NCBI GenBank assembly: GCA_002731275.1
Contig: PCBK01000194.1
Coordinates: 38,896 to 102,895, forward strand
DNA: 64,000 nt
Source of the DNA: Deltaproteobacteria bacterium
GTDB lineage: Bacteria > Myxococcota_C > UBA6777
Direction of reading: 5' to 3'
The notes below the pieces were generated by a model, which saw only the letters and a list, made by a program, of their open reading frames with translations, was not told the DNA's origin and did no database searches. Positions 42,901 to 51,858 of the stretch are shown here, piece after piece (position 1 is the first letter of the stretch; the number at the start of each line of letters is the position of its first letter). The position numbers and the translations under genes were made by a program.

Positions 42901-44412
42901 ATGAGCCGACTTAAAATACTACCTGTATTTTTGCTCATCCCGTTCGCTTTCACCACTTTTTGGAGTCCCACCCCACAAGCCCAGGTGTGTGAATCCAAAG
43001 AGCCCCACCTCGCGTTGCAGTATCTTCGACGTCTGAGTCTCGACCTCAGAGGATATCTGCCAACCCCCAACGAAGCCAAAGAAGTCATCAAAGCCCAAAA
43101 GGTTCCCGAGAAGATGATCGACACCATGCTCGACTCTCCGGAGCTGCTCAAACAACTTCGCGATTACCACCGCGATCTGTTGTGGGCAAACATTGGGACG
43201 CTGTCTTTTGACAATGACTGGCGGATCAACAAAGGAAATGGCAAGGATCAGCCATACTGGAGCAGCTACACAGCTGAATTGATGGGTCGTCCAGACACTA
43301 GCTGTCTCGACAAGCCTGCAGAGTTTAAAGACGGAAAACCCGTCACAACCTGCAGCACCAACAAAGAAGGCACCAAAGTCTGTCAGGAAGGGTATGTCAT
43401 GGTGAAGCCATACTACGCTCCTGACACTGAGGTCAAAGTGTGTGCATTTGATGCACAAGGGCGATGTGGGAAAAATCTGGAGAAATGCCAGGTCGACAAC
43501 GCCAAGACACAACAGACCATCACAAAGTCCTTGATCAACCAACTCGTGATGTATGCAGAGTCGCTTTACAAATCAAAGCGTCCCTACACCGACCTGATCA
43601 CGGCAAAAGACATGTATGTGAATGGGCCACTCTCCCACTTCATGCGCCACCAAATGAACACTCTCGACGGGATCAGCGTCGGCGACATGAACATCAAGGG
43701 TGACATTCCAGTCGTGGCTTTCCACAAGCAAGAAGAGTGGAAGAGCGTCGATCGTGGCACATTGCACTCAGGGATCCTGACGATGCCAGCGTATCTCTTA
43801 CGCTTTGCCTCGAACAGAGGCCGTGCAGATCGCTTCTACAACTCCTTCTTGTGCAAACCTTTTCAAGCACCTCCTGGCGGTCTCCCTCCAGGACAAGACA
43901 CCTGCCACAAAGAACCCAACCTGCAAAAACGTTGTGGGTGCAAGTACTGCCACGCGACATTGGAGCCGGCAGCAGCACACTGGGGACGTTGGTTGCAGAG
44001 TGGGATCAACGCGCTTGATCTGAAAAAGTTCCAATCCTTCAACGAAAGTTGCGCGGGAAGCCGCGTCGATCGTGACAAGTGCAAACATTACTTTACAAAA
44101 CCTAGCCACCCTGATGAAGAGCGGTATCGCGGCTACCTCAAGTCCTACCTCTTTTTAACAGACAGAATGCGCAAAAATGTCGACGAAGGTCCTATCCGAT
44201 TGGCTAAACAATCCATCGAAAGTGGTGCCTTCTCAACCTGCGCAACTCAACAGCTGTGGACCTGGTTCTCCGGAACCAACAACCTGCACAAAGACACCAT
44301 CCAGGAGATCGCTGGGGCGTTTAAAGGCAGCAAATACAGCATGCGTACATTGATCAAAACGATTGTGACGAGGCCTGAGTACCGACTCGGTCGCCTCCAC
44401 ACCAGCAACTAA
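42901..44412 (+). CDS. Secreted DUF1549/DUF1592-like protein with a CxxCH motif
   Basis: 503 residues from the ATG at 42901 (AAAGGAG upstream), with a signal peptide ending at PTPQAQ. The N-terminal YLRRLSLDLRGYLPTPNEAKEV is the DUF1549-type motif of planctomycete cytochrome-associated proteins. Further on, FLCKPFQAPPGGLPPG followed by CGCKYCHATLEPAAAHWGRW resembles DUF1588, with CKYCH at about 347-351 that could bind heme. The C-terminal SKYSMRTLIKTIVTRPEYR resembles DUF1585/PSD1 ends. In Planctomycetes these proteins are encoded with DUF1501 partners, as here (45,112). The biochemical role of the family is unknown. Confidence 0.75.
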   Translation: MSRLKILPVFLLIPFAFTTFWSPTPQAQVCESKEPHLALQYLRRLSLDLRGYLPTPNEAKEVIKAQKVPEKMIDTMLDSPELLKQLRDYHRDLLWANIGTLSFDNDWRINKGNGKDQPYWSSYTAELMGRPDTSCLDKPAEFKDGKPVTTCSTNKEGTKVCQEGYVMVKPYYAPDTEVKVCAFDAQGRCGKNLEKCQVDNAKTQQTITKSLINQLVMYAESLYKSKRPYTDLITAKDMYVNGPLSHFMRHQMNTLDGISVGDMNIKGDIPVVAFHKQEEWKSVDRGTLHSGILTMPAYLLRFASNRGRADRFYNSFLCKPFQAPPGGLPPGQDTCHKEPNLQKRCGCKYCHATLEPAAAHWGRWLQSGINALDLKKFQSFNESCAGSRVDRDKCKHYFTKPSHPDEERYRGYLKSYLFLTDRMRKNVDEGPIRLAKQSIESGAFSTCATQQLWTWFSGTNNLHKDTIQEIAGAFKGSKYSMRTLIKTIVTRPEYRLGRLHTSN

Positions 44413-44425
44413 AGGAGGACTCGTC

Positions 44426-45088
44426 ATGTCACGATTTCAAGTCGTACTCATGATCCCGGCTCTTTTGTGGCTCTTCGCGTGTGAAGGACAACAAGTGACC
44501 AAGACGGCAGATAACCCCTCAACCGGGTATATCAATGATCACTGGAGCCGCATCCAACCCACCCAAAAGAAAACCATCCGCACCCAGGTTAGCCCGTCAT
44601 ACGGACGTCTGGGACGTCGGCTTACCCTTGCCCAGCTGCGCACCATGATCCCCAAACTCTTCGACGGGATGACTTGGGAAGATAGCAGAGGGAACAACCT
44701 TTTTAACCGATACGCTCGAACTCTTGGAGAGGCTGACTATATTTACCTCACCTCCACCAACAGACAAGCGACTGCGTTGTTCATGAAATTTATGGACGAT
44801 ATGGCGACCAACCTCTGCGATCGAGCGGTCAGCAAAGACCTCGCAGAGAAAGATGAGTCCAAGCGCATGGTGGTCCTCGACCAAAAAGACATCGATCGCA
44901 CCCTTCGTCACTTGCGACTGAAGTTTCATACGATCTACGTCCCGGAGAGCACCAACAAAGGGATCAAGCAGCTGCGTGAGTTGTATGACAACGTCTTGAC
45001 GCAGACAGGTGGAAGCAGCAGCACATCCAGAGCGTGGCGCTCTGTTTGTTATGCCGTCCTTACTGCACCCGAATTTTTCGCCTACTAA
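44426..45088 (+). CDS. Lipoprotein accompanying the DUF1549/DUF1501 pair
   Basis: 220 residues behind a perfect AAAGGAGG. The signal peptide ends in the lipobox LFAC (MSRFQVVLMIPALLWLFAC). The mature protein is soluble and helical, with Cys at two positions. It ends AWRSVCYAVLTAPEFFAY, which resembles the closing motif (xxAxLxSPEFxxY) of DUF1549/PSD1 family proteins, so it may be a detached C-terminal piece of that family. It is 13 bases after the DUF1549-like gene and 23 bases before the DUF1501 gene, in one operon. No function is known. Confidence 0.7.
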   Translation: MSRFQVVLMIPALLWLFACEGQQVTKTADNPSTGYINDHWSRIQPTQKKTIRTQVSPSYGRLGRRLTLAQLRTMIPKLFDGMTWEDSRGNNLFNRYARTLGEADYIYLTSTNRQATALFMKFMDDMATNLCDRAVSKDLAEKDESKRMVVLDQKDIDRTLRHLRLKFHTIYVPESTNKGIKQLRELYDNVLTQTGGSSSTSRAWRSVCYAVLTAPEFFAY

Positions 45089-45111
45089 GCTAGACGTGGA
45101 GGAGCTTTCTC

Positions 45112-46479
45112 ATGAAACGACGTTACGTTCTTAAATCGCTAGGTTTCGGTGCAGGCGCGTACATGCTCGCACCGTCCCTTCAATCAACCCCCATCCAAAA
45201 AGTCAAGGCCAATCCCGAAGAGCCCGAGCGCTACTTCATCCAGTGCTACTTTAGCGGTGGTTGGGATATTCTCCTCAGCCTCGACCCCAGAGATCCCGGC
45301 AAGTTCACGGACTCCCGGATCAAAGAGACACGTATCCAACCGGGATATGATCGTCTTCCGACCAACACAGCGGCACAATTTCGCCCAGATCTGCTCATGC
45401 CAAAAGGCTCCAACATCGATTGGGGTCCAGTCATGGGCGGTTTTGCACGTCACTTTGACGTCAGCTGTGTTGTGCGCGGTGTCGCGATGGATACAGTCTC
45501 TCACGTTGTCGGTCGTCGCTACTTTATCACTGGGATGATGCCACGCGGACAAAACGCCGTAGGTTCATCACTGTCTTCCTGGATTGTCTCAGAGCAAGGC
45601 GCAAAGAGCCCAATCCCCAACCTCGTCGTTGGTGTCGAATCGTACAACCGTGGTCTTCCAGCCTACGCAAGTGGTCTGAAAGTCTCCGGTGTCAACGACT
45701 TGAAAACCACGCTCTCGGACATGTACCCCAAGAGCATCGACAAGACGATGCGGCACTACATCGAGGATTACAGACAAAACAATACCTTCTGTGATCCCGC
45801 AGCCCTCGATGAGGACGGATTGCTCAGCATGATCCAATCCGCACAAGTCAAGGCGCGCTCTTTGGTGTCGAAGGACCTCAACCAGTACTTCGACTTCAAC
45901 AGCAGCAAACTCCGCGACATCCGCGATCGATACAACACTCGCTCTGGTAGCGGCGCACAAGCAGCGATGGCATTCCAAGCCATCAAGCACAACGTCGCAC
46001 AGACCATCACGATCCACCTCACAGGTGGTCTTGATACACACGGTACAAACTGGGCGACAACACAGTCACAGCGACAATACGATGCGTTTAAAGCGCTTGG
46101 TGTCCTCGTCGATGACCTGAAAGCAACCCCACACCCCACCGTGGAAGGTGCCAAACTCATCGATTACACCACCATCATGTGTTGTTCGGAGTTCTCCAGA
46201 ACCCCCATCCTCAACGCATCAGGTGGTCGCGATCACTGGCTCGCAAACGCCTCACTGCTCGTTGGCGCTGGTGTCCCACACAACAAAGTTGTCGGTGCCA
46301 CTTCCAACAGTGGCTTCAACCCCATGACCGTGGATCCCATCACAGGTGAACCCGCAGATGGAGGTGTGATCATCACGCCGACTCGCATCTTCGCATCGAT
46401 CATGCAGGCTGCAGGCTACCAGTACAACCAATTCCGGGTAGATGGGTTGCCTTGCTTGATGGACACAGCCAAAACCTGA
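45112..46479 (+). CDS. Tat-exported DUF1501 family protein
   Basis: 455 residues. MKRRYVLKSLGFGAGAYMLAP is a twin-arginine signal (RRxVLK). The body matches DUF1501, a sulfatase/alkaline-phosphatase-like fold: ERYFIQCYFSGGWDILLSLDPRD at the front, CVVRGVAMDTVSHVVGRRYFITG, the ITIHLTGGLDTHGTNWATTQS segment, IMCCSEFSRTPILNASGGRDHW near the metal-site region, and GVIITPTRIFASIMQAAGY at the end. GGAGG precedes the start. DUF1501 proteins are coupled to DUF1549/DUF1592 proteins in many genomes; substrates are unknown. Confidence 0.85.
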   Translation: MKRRYVLKSLGFGAGAYMLAPSLQSTPIQKVKANPEEPERYFIQCYFSGGWDILLSLDPRDPGKFTDSRIKETRIQPGYDRLPTNTAAQFRPDLLMPKGSNIDWGPVMGGFARHFDVSCVVRGVAMDTVSHVVGRRYFITGMMPRGQNAVGSSLSSWIVSEQGAKSPIPNLVVGVESYNRGLPAYASGLKVSGVNDLKTTLSDMYPKSIDKTMRHYIEDYRQNNTFCDPAALDEDGLLSMIQSAQVKARSLVSKDLNQYFDFNSSKLRDIRDRYNTRSGSGAQAAMAFQAIKHNVAQTITIHLTGGLDTHGTNWATTQSQRQYDAFKALGVLVDDLKATPHPTVEGAKLIDYTTIMCCSEFSRTPILNASGGRDHWLANASLLVGAGVPHNKVVGATSNSGFNPMTVDPITGEPADGGVIITPTRIFASIMQAAGYQYNQFRVDGLPCLMDTAKT

Positions 46480-46519
46480 CCTCCTCCCTTCAACACTCCT
46501 CCCCCATCCCCACAAAACA

Positions 46520-46548
46520 TTGACCCCCTTCGCCCTCTTTGCTACAGT
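46520..46548 (+). promoter_or_regulatory. Sigma-70 promoter of the patatin gene
   Basis: TTGACC, 17-base spacer, TACAGT. Start near 46555, giving a leader of about 82 bases that is largely taken up by the hairpin at 46571-46615. Confidence 0.7.
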
Positions 46549-46570
46549 TTTGTGACCTTACACCACACAT

Positions 46571-46615
46571 CAAAGACATGGGTGTCTTTGTCATCTTTGC
46601 ACCCATCTGTCTTTG
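46571..46615 (+). promoter_or_regulatory. Alternative hairpins in the patatin leader
   Basis: CAAAGACA (46571-46578) can pair with TGTCTTTG at 46583-46590 (4-base loop) or, extended as CAAAGACATGGGTG, with CACCCA...TGTCTTTG at 46600-46615 (14 pairs, 2-base bulge, 15-base loop). The two are mutually exclusive and end 9 bases before the GAGGT ribosome-binding site, so they could switch translation. Confidence 0.5.
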
Positions 46616-46636
46616 AGGCACCATGAGGTCCAATCG

Positions 46637-48421
46637 ATGGTCAACACGTCACAACCCTCCTCGACAAAAGCAAAACGCATCCTCTATTACAGCCCCTCTG
46701 ATGAACGGTACCAACACTTTATGGATGCGCTCAACACTCTCCCTGAGTGCCAAGAGTGCACCCAAACACAAAGCCCTACTATGCGTTTTGGAGATGTCCA
46801 GCTCGAATGGCTCGTCAAACACGACGCAGAAGAGACCATCGAGCTGCTCAGACAGCTTTACACAAACCTCCTCATCATCGACGCACGTTGGACACAAGGG
46901 ATGGACCCACAAAGCTTTGAAGAGACGATCAACAAAGCCAGGAGTATCGTCCACAAGCTCGATAACGCAGAAGATATGGAATCCCGCTATGGTTTCCACC
47001 GCATTCTCCTGCTGCTCTCTGGTCCTGACCCAGAGTACATCGACACACTCTTGACGGAGTTCGGACGTAGAGGGATTGAATACATTCTTCGAGAGCGTCC
47101 CGCGACAGGAGACAACGATGACACCGAATTTGTGAAACGCGTGATGGACAAGTCTGTCTCACTGATCTTCCAACGCCGCTCGCGTAAAACAGCGATGTGC
47201 CTCGCCGGTGGTGGGATTACAGGGATCTACTACGAGATGGGTGCGCTCAAGTGCCTCGATGACTGCCTCTCTCAAACGGGCTCCTCCATCCCCATGATCA
47301 ACGACTTTGACATGTACTTTGGCATCAGCGCAGGTGCAGTCGTTTCGGGCATTCTGACTGCGGGATACGCCCTCGAAGAGATGATGGGAGCGATCGTCGG
47401 TTACGAAGGCGGACGCATCCCTCCACTCAGCCTCAACCTCTTTCGCGTCAACCACTTTAACGCAAATGGTCTGCTCAAACGCTTCAGCTCTGCGGTCACG
47501 TCCTCTTGGGGGTCCATCTGGCACTCGCTCTACCGCAAGCAACTCCCGGCGATTGACGCCTTCCTGACGAGCTACTTTGAGAGCGTTGGTCCCCCCTTCC
47601 ACTCCTACCAATTCCAAAGCATGCTCAACAAAATCCTGACGGCGACAGGCGCGACCAACGACTTCAAAAAGCTCCCAAGAGAGTTGTATATCGGCGCATC
47701 CGATCAAGATGCCCGTAAGCACGTACTGTTTGGCTCCGAGTCAAACTGTAACATCCCGATCAGTTCAGCGATTCAAGCATCCCTAAGCATCCACCCTGCC
47801 TTCTCTGCGGTCAAATTGCACGGACGTTACTACGAAGATGGTGCGGTCACGAAAACATCCAACTTCGCCGAAGCGATCCGCCGTGGTGCCAGCCTTGTCC
47901 TCGTTCTCGACCCCTTCCTCCCCTTCGTCTCCAAGGAGGTCGGGTACGCGAACAAACGTGGGATCCTCTACAACATCGACCAAGACATCCGCACCCTCTC
48001 CTTTACTCGCTACGAAAACACACGCAATTGGGTGCTACGCAAACATCCCGATGTCAGCTCCTACACGTTCGTTCCGAGCAACCGGCTTCGACAACTCCTG
48101 TCGATCAACCCCATGGATCATCGCCCCCACCTCGAAATATGGAAGGGAGCCTATCTCTCGACTTTCCGAAGAATTCAATCCCTCCAACACAGAATGCACG
48201 GCGATCTCAACGCACACGGAATCCAATTCCAGCTAGACAAAGCCGATAGCATCGCGCAGCAGCTCCGTCACGCCAAAAAACCCTCCTTTGAAGACTTCTT
48301 CGTCGATCGACAACCCATCTTCCGGGCTCCTCCACTCTCCACCAAGCAACCAAACAAACGCAAAGAGCACAAAACCAAACCATTCGAACCTGCGTACATC
48401 TCCAAACACACACTCCCCTAA
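46637..48421 (+). CDS. Patatin-like phospholipase with N-terminal receiver-like domain
   Basis: 594 residues from the ATG at 46637, with GAGGT 7 bases upstream. A TTG at 46613 lies inside the leader hairpin and is rejected. Residues ~10-160 look like a response-regulator receiver fold: RILYYSPSDE, then NLLIIDARW with a candidate phospho-acceptor D82, HRILLLLSGPDPE, and IEYILRER. The patatin domain follows: AGGGITGIYYEMGALKCL oxyanion loop (about 189-206), nucleophile GISAG (Ser about 231), and the catalytic Asp in YYEDGAV (about 401). It should hydrolyse lipid acyl esters. No signal peptide or membrane helix is seen. Confidence 0.85.
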   Translation: MVNTSQPSSTKAKRILYYSPSDERYQHFMDALNTLPECQECTQTQSPTMRFGDVQLEWLVKHDAEETIELLRQLYTNLLIIDARWTQGMDPQSFEETINKARSIVHKLDNAEDMESRYGFHRILLLLSGPDPEYIDTLLTEFGRRGIEYILRERPATGDNDDTEFVKRVMDKSVSLIFQRRSRKTAMCLAGGGITGIYYEMGALKCLDDCLSQTGSSIPMINDFDMYFGISAGAVVSGILTAGYALEEMMGAIVGYEGGRIPPLSLNLFRVNHFNANGLLKRFSSAVTSSWGSIWHSLYRKQLPAIDAFLTSYFESVGPPFHSYQFQSMLNKILTATGATNDFKKLPRELYIGASDQDARKHVLFGSESNCNIPISSAIQASLSIHPAFSAVKLHGRYYEDGAVTKTSNFAEAIRRGASLVLVLDPFLPFVSKEVGYANKRGILYNIDQDIRTLSFTRYENTRNWVLRKHPDVSSYTFVPSNRLRQLLSINPMDHRPHLEIWKGAYLSTFRRIQSLQHRMHGDLNAHGIQFQLDKADSIAQQLRHAKKPSFEDFFVDRQPIFRAPPLSTKQPNKRKEHKTKPFEPAYISKHTLP

Positions 48422-48636
48422 CCGACCTCCACTGAAAAGAAAGATACCACCGGCCCTCCCCCTCACTCATTCTTACAAAAGTAAACAAAATACAAAAAAA
48501 TCAGCAACAAATGTTGCATTTGCGCAGAAAAATAGAATAGCCTGTTGTATACACAAAGTACGCAAAAACATACAGATGAGGTCAACGAGTGGTGCCCTCA
48601 TCGTACACTGCATAGACTTCATCAAGACATTGATAT

Positions 48637-48651
48637 ACCGATTTTATCGGT
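48637..48651 (+). promoter_or_regulatory. Small perfect hairpin upstream of the ASH/VWA lipoprotein
   Basis: ACCGAT, 3-base loop TTT, ATCGGT, ending 28 bases before the ATG at 48680. A second palindrome, GCAACA-AA-TGTTGC, lies at 48504-48517 in the same gap. No clear promoter was found in this 258-base region. Confidence 0.4.
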
Positions 48652-48679
48652 CTCCCTAGATATTGGAAAGGAGTCCAAC

Positions 48680-51600
48680 ATGAAGATACGTCATCTGGCA
48701 CGTCTGTTTGCCGGTTTGATATTGAGTTTCGCGTTGGTGGGAAGCGGATGCGACTGCCAGGATGTCGGAGGATTAGGCTCGACCAGACACCTCGTCGCCA
48801 GCCCTGAGAGCCTCTCGTATGATGCCCAAGAGGGCGAAGAACAAACGAAGAATGTGAAGGTGACAGCCAAGGTAGGTATCGTTGGCATCGAAGAGATCAA
48901 GCTTATCACGGGAAAGAGTAACTTCACGATCGTCCAGGAAAGTCTCCCAACGCTCCCGATGAACCTCGAAGAAGGGGACTCATTTGTCCTCAAGATCAAA
49001 TACAAAGCTCCCGCAGGGATCCCAAGCTCCGGCCTCCTGAGAATCGTAAGTGACTCAACGATCCCCGCAGAAGGCAAACTCGACATCCCCCTGCTCACAC
49101 AGCTCAACAACCAACGCCTGACATTGACTCCCAACCCCGCAAACTTTGGGGGTCTTGAAGAAGGGCAAGAGAAAGAAATCGAAGTGGTTGGCAAAAACGA
49201 AGGTCGTGCGGTCCTCAACATCGAAAAAATCGAAAAAGACGCCAGCACAAGCCCCGCCTTCACATTTCCAGATGGATTGCCCACAACACCCCTCGAAGTC
49301 AAGCCAGGTGAGAGCTTTAAATTCAAGATCAAGTTTATCCCAACACAGAGAAAACCCGATCTTGGCGCTATCTTGTTTACGTGCAAAGGCGGCTGTGCAC
49401 CAGAAGATCCCAACCCTAACAACCGAAAAGATCCCTATACACTCCCCCTCAGTGGGACCATTGCTGTTCCCTCGATTGAGGTGACGCCGCAACAGATCGA
49501 CTTCGGTTTTGTCGCGAGTGGAACGACTGTCAGCAAGACGTTCAAAATCAAAAACAACGGCGGGGCTGAACTCAACATCTCCCAAATTACTTTTAAACCA
49601 GGTTCTTCAGGGGCGTTTATCATGCCCACACTGGAAAACATCGACATCGCTCCCGGCGCGAGCAAACAGGTCGCCGTCCAATACCGCCCGAGTATTGTGA
49701 TCGAAAACAAAGGCGCAGTCGTCATCGAGAGCAATGACCCCTCGCGAAAAAGTGTGGAGGTACAACTCAATGGAAAAGTCTCCGCTCCCAAGATCCAGGT
49801 CACTCCGACCAAACTCGCGTTTGGTAAAGCACCTGTGAAGAAGATCCTCTGTGTGACGATCGCAAATGTCGGCGATCAACCCCTTGAGGTCTCTCCCGCC
49901 CAGATCGTCGCAGGCAGCTCTCCTGAGTTTACGCTCGAAAAAGCACCCGCGAAGCTGACACTGCAACCAAACGGCAACGACAAGCTCTGTGTCGTCTATC
50001 AACCTGTCGATGCAGTCGATGACACAGGAAAACTACGTATCAAAAGTAATGACCCCGCCAGTTCCATCGTCGATGTCACACTCACAGGAAACGGACTCGC
50101 GCCCAAGATCTGCGATCTGATCGCGCAACCCACACAGACCAGCTTTGGGTTATGTGCGCTTGGAAAATCGATCACCAAAAAGGTGAAATTCTACAATACG
50201 GGCTCTTCCGACTGTATTGTGAACAGGATCGCTGTCTCCACTGACAAAGGTGGTTTCCCCCCATACATCGGTCCCGACGTCTTTACGTTGAGCAACTTCC
50301 CCACACAATGTCCAGGTGGAACCTGTAATCCCCCGATGACCGTCAAAGCAGGTAATGATTTCACCGTCGATGTGACCTTCTTGCCAACGATGGAGCGTCC
50401 AACTCTCGGTGCACCAGGGTTTAACGGCCTTGTCTCCGTCAACACAAACGCAACCCCCAGCATCCGCCAAGCGAAACTTCATGGGATTGGTTTGCCCGGC
50501 TGCGTCTCAATCGTTCCAGATACCATTGACTTCGGTCTGATCACGATCAATTGCGCATCACGTAACGAATCGATCCTCGTCTACAACACCTGCTCAACAG
50601 AGATCACGGTCAACAAAATCAGATTCAAAAACAACGCCGCGAATGGGTTCCAGTTCACCAAAGCACCGAATACTCCCTTTAAACTAGCGAGTGGAAAGAC
50701 CGCGACAATCGAGGTCAAATACAGAGCGACAACAGCCAAGCAGCAGAACGCTGTCGTCGAGGTCGAGCACTCATTCACACAGCTCTCACCATTGACCTCC
50801 GCGCTCTCCGCCAAAGGCACGACGAGCGCAGATCAAACAGACACATTCAAACAGGCCAACAACGAAAAAGCCGACATCCTCTTTGTCATCGACAACTCTG
50901 GCTCCATGTCCGATGAACAATCTTCCCTTCGAAGCAACCTCAAGGTCTTCGTCCAGTGGGCACAAACCCTGAAGGCAGACTTCCACATCGGCGTCACCAC
51001 GACAGAGATCGACCCAAAAGCCACACCAGGAAAACTGAGAGGTTCGCCTCCATTTATCACAACAAGCACCCCCAACCCGACAACCGTCTTTAGCAACAAC
51101 GCCAACGTGGGAACTGGGGGACTCGGCGTCGAGGCCGGTCTGGAGGCTGCCAGACAAGCCTTTACCCCACCCCTCTCCACCACAGGCGCCAACAAAGGCT
51201 TCTTGCGAAAAGATGCCACCCTCACAATCATCGCAGTCTCCGACGAACCGGATCAATCCTCCGAAGCCACAGGCTTTTACATCAACTTCTTTAAGAACTT
51301 GAAAGGTGGTGCACGCTCAGACCGATTCCGCTTGCACGCGGTCATCGGTGTGGATCCCTCCAACAAAAATATCAAGAACTGTAAAACGGGAAGTGGTGGT
51401 TCATTCGATGGTGGTAGTTCTTCAGGTCGATATGCAGATGTGGCCAACAAGACAAATGGTTTGGTCGAGTCCATCTGCAACACCAACTGGTCGTCGGTCT
51501 TCCGAAAAGTTGGGACACTTACGTTCTCTCTGCGTAAGCGCTTCTTTTTGAGTCGAGCCGCTGACCCCAAAACAATCGTCGTGAAAGTCAACGGTGTCGT

Positions 51601-51718
51601 TCAAAACACAGGCGCCAATACATGGACGTATAACGCCACCACAAATAGCATTGACTTCGCGTCGTCTCCACAAGCCGGAACGACCATCGAAGTCAAGTAC
51701 AAGGCGATCTGTTTCTAA
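48680..51718 (+). CDS. Lipoprotein with choice-of-anchor-D (ASH-type) repeats and a VWA domain
   Basis: 1012 residues from the ATG at 48680 (AAAGGAG six bases upstream). The signal peptide ends in the lipobox VGSGC. About six immunoglobulin-like ASH/MSP repeats follow, each with the form ITPxxxxFGxxxxGxxxxKxxxxxNxGxxxLxI (for example IEVTPQQIDFGFVASGTTVSK and IVPDTIDFGLITINC). From about residue 730 there is a von Willebrand A domain whose MIDAS motif is intact (DNSGSMSDE, first Asp about 738). After it lies a beta-rich tail. A surface adhesin or structural role is likely. An alternative start at 48545 lacks a ribosome-binding site. Confidence 0.85.
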   Translation: MKIRHLARLFAGLILSFALVGSGCDCQDVGGLGSTRHLVASPESLSYDAQEGEEQTKNVKVTAKVGIVGIEEIKLITGKSNFTIVQESLPTLPMNLEEGDSFVLKIKYKAPAGIPSSGLLRIVSDSTIPAEGKLDIPLLTQLNNQRLTLTPNPANFGGLEEGQEKEIEVVGKNEGRAVLNIEKIEKDASTSPAFTFPDGLPTTPLEVKPGESFKFKIKFIPTQRKPDLGAILFTCKGGCAPEDPNPNNRKDPYTLPLSGTIAVPSIEVTPQQIDFGFVASGTTVSKTFKIKNNGGAELNISQITFKPGSSGAFIMPTLENIDIAPGASKQVAVQYRPSIVIENKGAVVIESNDPSRKSVEVQLNGKVSAPKIQVTPTKLAFGKAPVKKILCVTIANVGDQPLEVSPAQIVAGSSPEFTLEKAPAKLTLQPNGNDKLCVVYQPVDAVDDTGKLRIKSNDPASSIVDVTLTGNGLAPKICDLIAQPTQTSFGLCALGKSITKKVKFYNTGSSDCIVNRIAVSTDKGGFPPYIGPDVFTLSNFPTQCPGGTCNPPMTVKAGNDFTVDVTFLPTMERPTLGAPGFNGLVSVNTNATPSIRQAKLHGIGLPGCVSIVPDTIDFGLITINCASRNESILVYNTCSTEITVNKIRFKNNAANGFQFTKAPNTPFKLASGKTATIEVKYRATTAKQQNAVVEVEHSFTQLSPLTSALSAKGTTSADQTDTFKQANNEKADILFVIDNSGSMSDEQSSLRSNLKVFVQWAQTLKADFHIGVTTTEIDPKATPGKLRGSPPFITTSTPNPTTVFSNNANVGTGGLGVEAGLEAARQAFTPPLSTTGANKGFLRKDATLTIIAVSDEPDQSSEATGFYINFFKNLKGGARSDRFRLHAVIGVDPSNKNIKNCKTGSGGSFDGGSSSGRYADVANKTNGLVESICNTNWSSVFRKVGTLTFSLRKRFFLSRAADPKTIVVKVNGVVQNTGANTWTYNATTNSIDFASSPQAGTTIEVKYKAICF

Positions 51719-51858
51719 GGCTGCTCCATCACTCTTCTCTTTCCTTACTCCCAACTCCCAGACAAACATCTCCAGGGTTGCCATCGCGCCCTTGCGTCCC
51801 CACCATGACACCACAAAGGTGCTCACATCACAACAATACCCACATACCAGGAGAGAAG

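Noticed and set aside
46613..46636. TTG start for the patatin gene at 46613
   Set aside because: It lies within the leader hairpin and has no ribosome-binding site; the ATG at 46637 has GAGGT at the right distance.
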